Shown here: positions 19,721 through 28,406 of the stretch, piece by piece | Layout of the letters: the number at the start of each line of letters is the position of its first letter | Position numbering within the stretch: the first letter of the stretch is position 1 | NCBI GenBank assembly: GCA_017620635.1 | Contig: JAGAUV010000027.1 | Coordinates: 46,301-110,300, forward strand | Reading direction: 5' to 3' | Source: Muribaculaceae bacterium | GTDB lineage: Bacteria; Bacteroidota; Bacteroidia; Bacteroidales; Muribaculaceae | Length of the DNA stretch: 64,000 nucleotides | The notes under the pieces: model-generated | Told to the model about the DNA's origin: nothing | What the model saw: only the letters and a program-made list of their open reading frames with translations | The model's database searches: none | Position numbers and translations under genes: made by a program

Positions 19721-20755
19721 TTACCACATAGGAGTAAAGGGCGCGGATTTCTCGAGCAGATCATTTACACAACCGGTAGCCGAGCCGTGTTTGGCCATGT
19801 CGAGTTTCAGCACAGGAGCTCCGGGCGTGAGAACGAGTCGGCCAAGATCGATCCAGAGCGCGCCGGTGGATGTGGCCTGACGGAAGTAATACTTACCGCC
19901 TGTACTGTCGGCTATCGAGGTCCACTGTGTCGACGACACATTAGGCTCGCCCACTATCTCATATCCGAAAGGCACACTTACGGTACCCATAATGCTCATC
20001 AGCGAGCCCAGAGCCTGAGGATAGGCGAAGTCGGTAGGCACATGCTTGATAAAGAAGGAAGCGCGGACAAATCGATCGGCACTTCTGACCGTACCGGGCA
20101 GCATATTCACACCGCCAACCTGATTCCAGTACTGCTCTATAACTTCCATCTTGGGATGTGTAGGGTCATTTGTGAGCACCTGAAGCTCGCGTCCTTTATA
20201 TGTATTAAGCTTTCCGTCGGTGTACTCCATGATCATTGTCATGCCTGTGGCATCGGTAAGGGCCCAGTGGAGAGTCGATACAGTGCCGCCGTCGAAAGTC
20301 TTTCCAAAGATAGCGAAATCGTTAGTATCAAGCCAGGTCTCTACCTCATCGACGGTAGCGAAATTATCGAGGAAATAACTTACTATCACGGCCAGACTCA
20401 TGACAGGCGTATCGCCTCCGACAGCTTCCCTGTAGATGGTTCCCTTGCAGAAAAGACCGTTCATTACCAGGCCTTCGTCGTTCATGCCCTCGGTCACGCC
20501 GCCATCGTAGCCGACAGCTATTACCGAGGCATATTTCGAAGTCCATTTAAGGTAAGGCTTATCGGGCATCGACGTACGCTCGAGTCCACGGGGGTATACA
20601 TATATATTGGTCGGGATAGGAGTGCGCCAGTCGAGTGTGCGTCCAACCAGGACAAAACCTTTATCGCCAAGATAAACGACACGCGAGCAGGCATCGGCCT
20701 TGTATCCGGCAAAAACAAGGATGAATGCGACGAAGAGGAGCTTAAGAAACTTCAT
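19721..20755 (-). CDS. Choloylglycine hydrolase family (linear amide C-N hydrolase)
   Basis: Ntn-hydrolase of the bile salt hydrolase/penicillin V acylase family, 344 residues. A signal peptide ends in ADA at residue 22, so export exposes Cys23 as the N-terminal nucleophile. The family arginine and aspartate follow in GRTLDW (R39, D42), and the YDGGVTEGMNDEGL segment around residue 105 matches the region carrying a substrate-loop Asn. Export-linked activation is the layout known in Bacteroides bile salt hydrolases. Whether bile salts, penicillin V or N-acyl amino acids are the substrate cannot be told from sequence alone. It follows the MBOAT gene by 57 bases with no clear promoter of its own, so cotranscription is possible. 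Confidence 0.85.
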   Translation of the reverse strand: MKFLKLLFVAFILVFAGYKADACSRVVYLGDKGFVLVGRTLDWRTPIPTNIYVYPRGLERTSMPDKPYLKWTSKYASVIAVGYDGGVTEGMNDEGLVMNGLFCKGTIYREAVGGDTPVMSLAVIVSYFLDNFATVDEVETWLDTNDFAIFGKTFDGGTVSTLHWALTDATGMTMIMEYTDGKLNTYKGRELQVLTNDPTHPKMEVIEQYWNQVGGVNMLPGTVRSADRFVRASFFIKHVPTDFAYPQALGSLMSIMGTVSVPFGYEIVGEPNVSSTQWTSIADSTGGKYYFRQATSTGALWIDLGRLVLTPGAPVLKLDMAKHGSATGCVNDLLEKSAPFTPMW

Positions 20756-20812
20756 AATATCTGTAAGTTTAAGACGTAATTACTCTTAAAACTAACAGAA
20801 GGGTCAAAATGT

Positions 20813-22291
20813 TCAGTATTGCAGATAAATAAAAGGCACGAGCTCGCTCTGCCGTGTCTGCACGACGATAAAAAGTATCAGCGCCAGCAGAATAGCCTGC
20901 CATACGACCGGCATCGCCACATATGCCTGAGTGGCACCTGTAGTCCACGCACGAGGTGTGAGATGCGCTATGTAACCGGCAGCGGCAACGAGCACTATCA
21001 TCATGTAGCTCTCGACAAACTGAGGCGCGACGGCGAGGTGGAAGTTATTGAAGATCTGGCTGCCGATCTGCGATACGGTCTCGAGCGAGGAGGCTCTGAA
21101 GAAAGTGAAGCCGAAAACCACGAGGAGGAAGGTAAAGGCAATGTTGGCGAGGCGTATCTCGGGCCGTCCTTTCATGCTTTCGGGGAGGCGCCATACCTGC
21201 TTTATGGCCTTATGGAGCACAAGCAGGAGTCCGTGATAGGCACCCCATATGACATACATCCACGACGCACCATGCCACAAACCGCCTATAAGCATGGTAA
21301 TGAACTGGTTGAAATAGGCTCTGGCGCGGCCTTTGCGGTTGCCGCCGAGCGGAATATAGACGTAATCGCGCAGCCAAGTGGAGAGCGAGATGTGCCAGCG
21401 GCGCCAAAAATCAGTAGGGCTCTGCGATTTGAACGGGGCGGCGAAATTCTCCTTAAATCTGTAACCGAGCAGAAGGGCGAGGCCGATGGCCATATCGGAG
21501 TAGCCCGAGAAGTCGCAATAGAGCTGGATAGTGAAGCCGATGCAGCCCATCAGGTTCTCGAATCCGCTGTAGAGCAAGGGATTGTCGAAGATACGATCGA
21601 CGAAGTTGCCGCTGATGTAATCGGCTATCACAACTTTCTTAAGCAGTCCGGTCATTATCAGGAAGAGGCCTTCGGATATCATCTGTGGGGTGGCTTTGGC
21701 ATCCTCGGCGATCTGGGGCAGCATGTCCTTGGCACGGACAACAGGGCCGGCGAGCAAGGGGGGAAAGAATGTGAGGTAGAAGCTGTAGTCGAGCAGGCTG
21801 CGGCAGGGGCGCAGGTCGCCGCGATAGATGTCGACCATATAGCTTATCGAACGGAATGTAAAGAATGATATGCCGGCCGGCAGTATGACGTCGAGAGGAT
21901 CGAAGGAGCTTCCGGCTATGCTTGTAATGGCATCGAGAAGGAGATTGACATACTTGAAGTAGACGAGCATGCCGACATTGATCACTATATTGAGAGTCAC
22001 AAGCCCCAGACGCAGAACATTATCCCTCGCACGGCCGAGCAAGAGCCCGAGCACATAATCGCTCAGGCACACTCCGCAAAGGATAAACACACACCACTCG
22101 CTCGATTTATAGTAGAAGTAGAGCGAGAAGGCTATGACGAGGAACATCTTCAGACGGCGGTGGTCCTGTACGGCCTGATATATGATGATAAACAGCACAA
22201 ACAGAACGAGGAACAGACCCGAGTTGAACAACATCGGGCTGGCCGGATCGTATCTGAGCAAGTCTGTAAGTCTTTCGAATAGATGTTCCAT
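20813..22291 (-). CDS. MBOAT family O-acyltransferase (AlgI/DltB-like)
   Basis: Polytopic membrane acyltransferase, 492 residues from the ATG at 22291 (MEHLFERLTDLL). An upstream in-frame start would add a non-hydrophobic tail that crosses the promoter. It has about ten transmembrane helices and the MBOAT signatures: SPTDFWRRWHISLS near residue 310 and the active-site His in GGLWHGASW about 30 residues later. AlgI/DltB relatives move acyl groups across the membrane onto polysaccharides or cell-wall polymers; the acceptor here is unknown. The usual periplasmic SGNH/AlgJ-like partner is not adjacent. It shares a divergent promoter region with the ABC-F gene. Confidence 0.9.
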   Translation of the reverse strand: MEHLFERLTDLLRYDPASPMLFNSGLFLVLFVLFIIIYQAVQDHRRLKMFLVIAFSLYFYYKSSEWCVFILCGVCLSDYVLGLLLGRARDNVLRLGLVTLNIVINVGMLVYFKYVNLLLDAITSIAGSSFDPLDVILPAGISFFTFRSISYMVDIYRGDLRPCRSLLDYSFYLTFFPPLLAGPVVRAKDMLPQIAEDAKATPQMISEGLFLIMTGLLKKVVIADYISGNFVDRIFDNPLLYSGFENLMGCIGFTIQLYCDFSGYSDMAIGLALLLGYRFKENFAAPFKSQSPTDFWRRWHISLSTWLRDYVYIPLGGNRKGRARAYFNQFITMLIGGLWHGASWMYVIWGAYHGLLLVLHKAIKQVWRLPESMKGRPEIRLANIAFTFLLVVFGFTFFRASSLETVSQIGSQIFNNFHLAVAPQFVESYMMIVLVAAAGYIAHLTPRAWTTGATQAYVAMPVVWQAILLALILFIVVQTRQSELVPFIYLQY

Positions 22292-22320
22292 CGCACTCCT
22301 TATCGGGAAATTCGGGAATA

Positions 22321-22328
22321 CAAAATTA
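22321..22328 (-). promoter_or_regulatory. Bacteroidales -7 box (TAATTTTG) for the MBOAT gene
   Basis: The minus-strand reading TAATTTTG (22328-22321) lies 29 bases before the start codon at 22291. A candidate -33 CTTG is only 15 bases upstream, so the upstream element is uncertain. Confidence 0.45.
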
Positions 22329-22371
22329 GTCATTTTCGGCACTCAAGTTCAATATTTCATTTATTTTTTTG

Positions 22372-22379
22372 TAATTTTG
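22372..22379 (+). promoter_or_regulatory. Bacteroidales -7 box (TAATTTTG) for the ABC-F gene
   Basis: TAATTTTG lies 20 bases upstream of the ATG at 22400. It faces the minus-strand box at 22321-22328, which gives a compact divergent promoter. Confidence 0.5.
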
Positions 22380-22399
22380 CAGTTCGTAAGAAGGTAAAA

Positions 22400-24376
22400 A
22401 TGATTTCAATCAATAACTTAACGATAGAATTCAGTTCACAGGTATTGTTTGACAACATCAACTATGTCATCAATCCCAAGGACAAGATAGCGCTTGTAGG
22501 CAAAAACGGCGCCGGCAAATCGACAATGCTCAAGATAATTGCCGGCCTGCAGGCCCCGACGGGTGGCAGCGTAGCCGTACCGGCCGACGTCAGCATAGGC
22601 TATCTGCCTCAGCAAATGGTGCTTGAAGACACCCTTACGGTAGTAGAGGAGGTACGCAAGGTGTTCGCCCATATCGACGACATGCAGCGACAGCTCGACC
22701 GCATGAATCAGGAACTTGCCGACCGCAGCGATTACGAATCGATGGAATACGGCGAGCTGATAGAACGAGTGAGCAATCTCACGGAAGAACTTGCCCTTGC
22801 CTCAAGCGACAACTGCGAGGCCGAAATGGAGAAGACACTTCTCGGCCTGGGCTTCCTGCGCAGCGATTTCGACCGACCGACGTCGGAGTTCAGCGGCGGC
22901 TGGCGAATGCGTATCGAGCTTGCCAAGCTACTCCTGCGCCGTCCCGACGTACTCCTTCTCGACGAACCTACCAACCACCTCGACATAGAGTCGATACAGT
23001 GGCTTGAGAGTTTCCTTATCACGAAAGCGAAGGCAGTGGTGCTCGTCAGCCACGACCGTGCGTTTATCGACAATGTGACCAACCGCACGATAGAGATAAC
23101 GATGGGCAAGATCTACGACTATGCCGTGAACTACTCCAAGTTTGTCAGCCTCCGCGCCGAACGACTGGAGCAACAGATGCGAGCCTATCGCAACCAGCAG
23201 AAACAGATAGAGGACACGGAAGCATTTATAGAACGCTTCCGCTACAAGGCAACCAAATCGGTACAGGTACAGAGCCGCATCAAGCAGCTCGCCAAGATAG
23301 AGCGCATCGAGGTGGACGAGGTGGATACCTCGCATCTGAGCCTGCGCTTTCCGCCGGCACCGCGCTCGGGCGATTTCCCCATCATAGCGGAAGACGTGGG
23401 CAAGGCCTACGGCGATCATCAGGTCTTCGACCATGCTACGTTCACACTGCGCCGAGGCGAGAAAGTGGCCTTTGTAGGAAAGAACGGCGAGGGTAAATCG
23501 ACCCTTGTGAAGTGTATAATGGGCGAGATACCATTTACCGGCAGCCTGCGGCTTGGGCATAATGTCAAGGTAGGCTACTTCGCCCAGAACCAGGCACAGC
23601 TGCTCGACGGCGAGATAACGGTGTTCGACACCATCGACCGTGTGGCTGTAGGGGATATCCGCCTCAAGATACGCGACATACTGGGCGCCTTCATGTTTGG
23701 CGGCGAGGCCTCCGACAAGAAGGTCAAGGTGCTGTCGGGTGGCGAGAAGACACGTCTGGCTATGATCAAGCTCCTTCTGGAGCCGGTCAACCTCCTCATA
23801 CTCGACGAGCCTACCAACCACCTCGACATGAAGACGAAGGACATACTCAAACAGGCGATCAAGGATTTCGACGGCACGGTAATAGTAGTCAGCCACGACC
23901 GCGAATTTCTGGACGGGCTTGTAGAGAAAGTGTATGAGTTCGGAGGCGGCAAGGTGCGCGAGTGCCTCGGCGGCATCTATGAGTTCCTCGAGAAGAAAAA
24001 GCTGGCGTCGCTCCGCGAACTCGAGGCAAAGGCACCGGTAGCCAAAGAGCCTTCAGCCGACAAGAACGAGCCTTCCGGCAAAGAAACTGCGGCACAGAGC
24101 CCGAAACAGACCGCCAAACTCACATATGCCGAGCAGCGCGAACGTGACAAGAATCTACGCCGCCTGGGCAAGAAGGTAGAAGAGGCGGAGCAGGAAGTAG
24201 GCCGCTACGAGCAGGCGCTTGCCGATATAGAATCGAGAATAGCCGCCGGCGAGGTAACGCCAGAGATATTCGAGGAGCACGCCAAGGCCGGCAAGGACCT
24301 CGAGAATGCCATGAGCCTGTGGGAACTCGCCCAGATGGAACTTGACGAACTCAAGGAACGATATGCGGCCGGTTGA
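22400..24376 (+). CDS. ABC-F family ATPase (ribosome-associated)
   Basis: Soluble tandem ABC ATPase of 658 residues without membrane domains, the ABC-F group that acts on ribosomes (EttA/Uup/antibiotic-target-protection types). Both nucleotide-binding domains are intact: Walker A GKNGAGKST and GKNGEGKST, signatures FSGGWRMR and LSGGEKTR, and two LLLDEPTNHLD / LILDEPTNHLD Walker B motifs. A linker helix pair separates them (about 240-330), and a charged coiled-coil tail covers about 580-658. I use the ATG at 22400 (MISINNLTIEF) because the family begins there and the frame extended upstream runs through the promoter. The subtype (translation factor or resistance protein) is not resolved; the C-terminal coiled coil resembles Uup. 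Confidence 0.93.
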   Translation: MISINNLTIEFSSQVLFDNINYVINPKDKIALVGKNGAGKSTMLKIIAGLQAPTGGSVAVPADVSIGYLPQQMVLEDTLTVVEEVRKVFAHIDDMQRQLDRMNQELADRSDYESMEYGELIERVSNLTEELALASSDNCEAEMEKTLLGLGFLRSDFDRPTSEFSGGWRMRIELAKLLLRRPDVLLLDEPTNHLDIESIQWLESFLITKAKAVVLVSHDRAFIDNVTNRTIEITMGKIYDYAVNYSKFVSLRAERLEQQMRAYRNQQKQIEDTEAFIERFRYKATKSVQVQSRIKQLAKIERIEVDEVDTSHLSLRFPPAPRSGDFPIIAEDVGKAYGDHQVFDHATFTLRRGEKVAFVGKNGEGKSTLVKCIMGEIPFTGSLRLGHNVKVGYFAQNQAQLLDGEITVFDTIDRVAVGDIRLKIRDILGAFMFGGEASDKKVKVLSGGEKTRLAMIKLLLEPVNLLILDEPTNHLDMKTKDILKQAIKDFDGTVIVVSHDREFLDGLVEKVYEFGGGKVRECLGGIYEFLEKKKLASLRELEAKAPVAKEPSADKNEPSGKETAAQSPKQTAKLTYAEQRERDKNLRRLGKKVEEAEQEVGRYEQALADIESRIAAGEVTPEIFEEHAKAGKDLENAMSLWELAQMELDELKERYAAG

Positions 24377-24430
24377 GATGCCGCGGACTATATATAGAGC
24401 AAAATACAACAATCAACATATCAAACAAAA

Positions 24431-26449
24431 ATGAAGAAAGCAAATATGATTCTTGCTTTGTCAGCTTTGGCTATGGCCGGTGCATCGTGCAGTCAGAAAT
24501 CAGCTGCACCCAAAGGCATCGACGCAGCCAACCTCGACACAACAGTCAGCGCCAAGGCTGACTTCTACGATTATGCCTGCGGCGGCTGGATGAAGGCCAA
24601 TCCCCTCAAGCCCGAGTACTCACGCTTCGGCACATTCGACCAGTTGGCAGAGAACACCCGCGAACAGGTACGCGGCCTGGTAGACAGCCTCGCCTCAGCC
24701 AGCGCCGAGCCCGGCACCAACGCACAGAAGGTGGCCGACCTCTATCGTATGGGCATGGACAGCGTACGCCTTAACAACGAGGGCGCCGCACCTCTTGCCG
24801 CCGACCTCGAAGTGATAGCCAACACACCTCGCGAAAAGGTGGTAGAGCTCATGGCTACTATGCCCGGCGTGGGCGTGTTCTTCGGCACCGGCGTGTCGGC
24901 CGATCTCGCCAACTCGGATATGAACACCATGTATCTCGAGCAGGGCGGACTTGGCCTCGGCGACCGTGACTACTACACCGACAAGACAGAAAACGCAGAG
25001 AAGATACGCGCGGCTTACAGCACATATCTGATGACACTCGCAAAGCTCATCGGCTATGACGAAGCTGCGGCAAAACGCTTTACCGACAATACCATCGCCA
25101 TCGAGACTCAGCTTGCCAACAGCCAGATGACACGTACGGAGCAGCGCAATATCGCCGCCCAGTACAACCCCATGTCGGTTGCAGCTCTTGTGGAGCAGTA
25201 CCCCAATGTAGACCTCAAGCACTACTTCGAGCTCCAGAATCTCGATGTAGACACAGTGATAGTGAGCCAGCCTAACTATTACGCAACTGTCGCCAAAGTG
25301 CTCAAGACAGCCGACGAGCAGGCTCTTCGCGACTATCTGACAGCATCGTATGTATCGTCGGCCGCACCCTACCTCAGCGACGACTTCATCAACGCCAACT
25401 TCGCACTCGACCAGGCAATCTCGGGCGTCGAGGAGCAGCGTCCGCGCTGGAAACGCGCACTCGCCGTGCCTAACGGCATTCTCGGCGAAGCCCTCGGCGA
25501 GCTCTATGTAGAGAAATACTTCCCTGCATCGTCCAAAGAGAAGATGCTCAATCTCGTAGGCAACCTCCAGACAGCCCTTGGCGAACACATAGCCAATCTG
25601 ACATGGATGAGCGACACCACCAAAGCCAAGGCTCAGGAGAAGCTCAACGCATTCACAGTGAAGATCGGCTATCCCGACAAGTGGCGCGACTACAGCTCGC
25701 TGACCGTAGACCCGTCGCTGCCCTACTGGAAGAATATCCAGAAGGCTATCCAGTTCAATGTAGACTATAACAACAATGACTACGGCAAACCCGTAGACCG
25801 CGACCGCTGGCACATGTCGCCCCAGACAGTCAACGCCTACTACAACCCGACCACCAACGAGATCTGCTTCCCTGCCGGCATCCTTCAGCCGCCGTTCTTC
25901 GACCCGAGTGTCGACGACGCAGTCAACTATGGCGCTATCGGTGTTGTAATCGGCCACGAGATGACTCACGGCTTCGATGACCAGGGCCGTCAGTTCGACA
26001 AGGACGGCAACTTCGCCAACTGGTGGACCGAAGACGACGCCAAGGCCTTCAACGAGCTTGCCGACAAGCTTGTGGCCCAGTTCGACAGCATCTATGTAGC
26101 TCCCGGCACCCACGCCAACGGCCGTCTTACCCTTGGCGAGAACATCGCCGACCAAGGCGGTCTCCGCGTAGCCCGTACAGCATATCTCAACTCACTCAAC
26201 GGAGCAGAGGCACCTGTCATCGAAGGCTTCACTCCCGATCAGCGCTTCTACCTCGCCTATGCCAATGTATGGGCAGGCAACATCCGTCCCGAGGAGATAC
26301 TGCAGCGCACACAGACCGACCCCCACTCGCTCGGCCGCTGGCGCGTGAACGGCACACTCCGCAACATCGAGCCTTTCTTCGAGGCATTCGAGATAAGTGA
26401 AGGCGATCAGATGTACCTCCCCGAAGAGGAGCGCGTCATCATCTGGTAA
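24431..26449 (+). CDS. pepO: M13 family zinc endopeptidase (PepO/neprilysin-like)
   Basis: Extracytoplasmic zinc oligopeptidase, 672 residues. The N-terminus carries a signal sequence with a possible lipidation Cys at residue 20 (AGASC), so it is probably a lipoprotein, although the lipobox is not classical. The catalytic motif HEMTH (H509, E510, H513) and the third ligand with its supporting Asp in ENIAD (E570, D574) are intact, as is the NAYYNP substrate-binding element near 475. The length fits the family. It lies 54 bases after the ABC-F gene with no evident promoter and is closed by a strong terminator at 26472. Confidence 0.94.
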   Translation: MKKANMILALSALAMAGASCSQKSAAPKGIDAANLDTTVSAKADFYDYACGGWMKANPLKPEYSRFGTFDQLAENTREQVRGLVDSLASASAEPGTNAQKVADLYRMGMDSVRLNNEGAAPLAADLEVIANTPREKVVELMATMPGVGVFFGTGVSADLANSDMNTMYLEQGGLGLGDRDYYTDKTENAEKIRAAYSTYLMTLAKLIGYDEAAAKRFTDNTIAIETQLANSQMTRTEQRNIAAQYNPMSVAALVEQYPNVDLKHYFELQNLDVDTVIVSQPNYYATVAKVLKTADEQALRDYLTASYVSSAAPYLSDDFINANFALDQAISGVEEQRPRWKRALAVPNGILGEALGELYVEKYFPASSKEKMLNLVGNLQTALGEHIANLTWMSDTTKAKAQEKLNAFTVKIGYPDKWRDYSSLTVDPSLPYWKNIQKAIQFNVDYNNNDYGKPVDRDRWHMSPQTVNAYYNPTTNEICFPAGILQPPFFDPSVDDAVNYGAIGVVIGHEMTHGFDDQGRQFDKDGNFANWWTEDDAKAFNELADKLVAQFDSIYVAPGTHANGRLTLGENIADQGGLRVARTAYLNSLNGAEAPVIEGFTPDQRFYLAYANVWAGNIRPEEILQRTQTDPHSLGRWRVNGTLRNIEPFFEAFEISEGDQMYLPEEERVIIW

Positions 26450-26471
26450 GACCTGTTGCACTAAAACTCTT

Positions 26472-26506
26472 CGGAGCCGGTACCGCGTGATACCGGCTCC
26501 GTTTTG
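26472..26506 (+). terminator. Rho-independent terminator after pepO
   Basis: A perfect 11-bp stem, CGGAGCCGGTA with TACCGGCTCCG, encloses an 8-base loop and is followed by TTTTGTT. Confidence 0.9.
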
Positions 26507-26541
26507 TTGTATGACTCCAATTTTTTAACTAAATTCGCAGC

Positions 26542-27336
26542 ATGAACACGAAGGCTGTATTTTTTGATATTGACGGAACGCTGGTGCCGTTCGGCGACAA
26601 AGATATTCTCGGCGAGGTAAAGGCAGCGATAGCCGCCATGCGCCGCAAAGGAATCAAGGTATTCATCGCCACCGGGCGCCATACAGTGTGGATCGACAAC
26701 ATAGGCGACACCGAGGTCGACGGCTATGTGTCGGTAAACGGCGGCATGTGCACACTGTCCGACAAGAAGACAGTTATCTACGAACGCTGTGTCGACCCGG
26801 CCGATATCGAGCGTCTCGCCGACGTATACCGCAGTCTGCCTCTGGAGTTCTGCCTTGTACCTGACAATGGCGACATATTCATCTCCGGCATCAACGACTA
26901 CGCAAAACGGATATGGGCGATGCTGAATCCGCCTGCTGTTCCGGTCCGCGACCTCTCAGTGGCAAAAGGGATGAAAATAGTACAGCTCATGGGCTTCGGC
27001 GACAAAAAAGACTGGGATTCGCCCCGGCTTTACGAAGAAGTGCTCCGCGACTGCGAAGCGACGAGCTGGAATCCGTACTTCTGCGACATAGTGCCTCGCG
27101 GCAGCAGCAAGAGCATAGGCATAGACGAAATGCTACGCCATTTCAACATCGGCAAGAGCGAGACGATAGCTTTCGGCGACGGCGACAACGACATTACTAT
27201 GCTCGAACACTGCGGCATAGGCGTGGCTATGGGCAATGCGACCGACAAGGTCAAGGTCGCGGCCGACTATATAACGGATGATGTAAGAAAGGGCGGCGTG
27301 GTCAATGCTCTACGCCATTTCGGACTTATCGAATAA
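26542..27336 (+). CDS. Cof-type HAD-IIB family phosphatase
   Basis: Cytosolic haloacid dehalogenase-like phosphatase, 264 residues, of the Cof/YbiV type that dephosphorylates sugar phosphates or similar small metabolites. Motif I is DIDGTLV with the nucleophilic Asp near residue 9. Motif II is the Thr of IATGRH (about residue 44), and motif IV is GDGDND (about 213-218), with a C2 cap between. The actual substrate is unknown. A near-consensus -7 box TAAATTCG at 26530-26537 lies only 4 bases before the ATG, so if it is the promoter the message has almost no leader. Confidence 0.9.
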   Translation: MNTKAVFFDIDGTLVPFGDKDILGEVKAAIAAMRRKGIKVFIATGRHTVWIDNIGDTEVDGYVSVNGGMCTLSDKKTVIYERCVDPADIERLADVYRSLPLEFCLVPDNGDIFISGINDYAKRIWAMLNPPAVPVRDLSVAKGMKIVQLMGFGDKKDWDSPRLYEEVLRDCEATSWNPYFCDIVPRGSSKSIGIDEMLRHFNIGKSETIAFGDGDNDITMLEHCGIGVAMGNATDKVKVAADYITDDVRKGGVVNALRHFGLIE

Positions 27337-27408
27337 AAATTTTTTTGCGAGTGTGTAATTTTCCGATACTTCATAACGTCTAATTAACGAATCTATAATC
27401 TTAAGCAT

Positions 27409-28221
27409 ATGAAAAAAGTACTGATCGCCGTTATTGTGCTGGCAGCAGCCTTCGTTACGGTGGCAATGGTCACAGCGCTGAACACCAGCTCCAAACTCTT
27501 CAAATCCGAGACACCGAGTAAAAATATCGTAAGCCGGGAACTTGCGTTAGGCGACTTCGACGAGATAGATGCTTCACGCGTCGACATCGAATATACCATA
27601 GGCACTCCCGGCAAGGCTATACTTAGCGCTCCCGACAATGTGATAGATGCAATAAACGTGGATATCCGTAACGGCGAGCTGAAAGTGAGCGTCGATGACA
27701 GGACAAACTACAACGGCAAACTGAATGCCACCCTCAAGGTGTCGTCGAGCAGCATCAAGGATATCGAAGCCGCGCTCTCGGCTCATGTCGATGTAAAGAG
27801 CCCTGTCATTACTGTAGAAAAGCTCGATCTGAATGCGTCGACATCGGCAGAGATTACCATCGACAGCGTTGTGTGCGAGGAAGCCGACTTCGTAACAAAG
27901 ACATCGAGCGAAATCACAGTAGCCTCTCTCACATGCAGCGACAAGGCTTTTCTGAAAGCAAGCACATCGGCCAATCTCTCTGTCGGCAAACTTTGCGCCA
28001 ACAAAACCGAGGCAGAATCGTCGACCTCGGCAAGCATCAGAGTAAACAGCGGCAAGACAACGAAAATCGATCTTGACGCCTCTACCTCAAGCGATATCGA
28101 GATATTCGCCGACTACGATTTCGGCAAAGCCGACGCATCGACATCGGGTAACATCAATCTAAGCTACGACAAGCTTACCGAACGCGCCACCTCAACACGC
28201 GGCAGAATAAGATTCAAATAA
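27409..28221 (+). CDS. DUF2807 (head GIN domain) exported beta-solenoid protein
   Basis: 270-residue protein with one hydrophobic segment at the N-terminus (about 3-23), which acts as a signal or anchor, followed by a DUF2807 domain typical of Bacteroidota surface proteins of unknown function. From about residue 140 onward a Ser/Thr-rich pattern recurs about every 20 residues (STSAEI, TSSEI, STSANL, STSASI, STSSDI, STSGNI), consistent with successive turns of a right-handed beta-solenoid. It is sometimes annotated as a putative autotransporter adhesin, but no translocator domain is present. It follows the HAD gene by 72 bases; no promoter was convincing. Confidence 0.82.
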   Translation: MKKVLIAVIVLAAAFVTVAMVTALNTSSKLFKSETPSKNIVSRELALGDFDEIDASRVDIEYTIGTPGKAILSAPDNVIDAINVDIRNGELKVSVDDRTNYNGKLNATLKVSSSSIKDIEAALSAHVDVKSPVITVEKLDLNASTSAEITIDSVVCEEADFVTKTSSEITVASLTCSDKAFLKASTSANLSVGKLCANKTEAESSTSASIRVNSGKTTKIDLDASTSSDIEIFADYDFGKADASTSGNINLSYDKLTERATSTRGRIRFK

Positions 28222-28406
28222 GGAGGATTCCGAACAAGCGCCGAGCCGGAACTGCTTGTAAATCCTTTGTATTGCGACAGCAGATCGGACATGGAGGTGT
28301 GCGACACAGTCACAGTAAAATAAAAATTGGCCATTAGAGACTACATTAAAGGATATTTGGCCAATAGGTAATGACAGGATGAAATAAATTTTGTAAATTT
28401 GCACTC
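28222..28406. other. Intergenic region with a TTGGCCAnTAG direct repeat
   Basis: 185 non-coding bases before mlaE. TTGGCCATTAG (about 28327) and TTGGCCAATAG (about 28357) are near-identical direct repeats one base apart in sequence and about 30 bases apart in position. They overlap a second possible promoter, with GATATTTG at 28352-28359. No RNA gene or stable hairpin with a T-tract was seen. Confidence 0.3.
28394..28401 (+). promoter_or_regulatory. Bacteroidales -7 box (TAAATTTG) abutting the mlaE start
   Basis: TAAATTTG is a perfect -7 match, but the ATG of the next gene begins only 5 bases after it. Transcription would therefore start at or beside the initiation codon. An upstream, weaker box GATATTTG (28352-28359) would give an ordinary leader of about 40 bases. 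Confidence 0.45.

Noticed and set aside
22283-22399. N-terminal extension of the ABC-F protein
   Set aside because: The extension overlaps both divergent -7 boxes and is rich in His/Phe/Ser, unlike the family, which starts at MISINNLTIEF.
24695-26155. 486-residue open frame antisense to pepO
   Set aside because: It mirrors the codon bias of the sense gene, which has intact M13 motifs. It has no promoter box, and its translation is rich in Val/Gly/Cys/His with no recognisable domain.
28222-28406. tRNA or small RNA gene before mlaE
   Set aside because: No cloverleaf, conserved TPsiC-like box or stable stem with a T-tract was found; only a short direct repeat.
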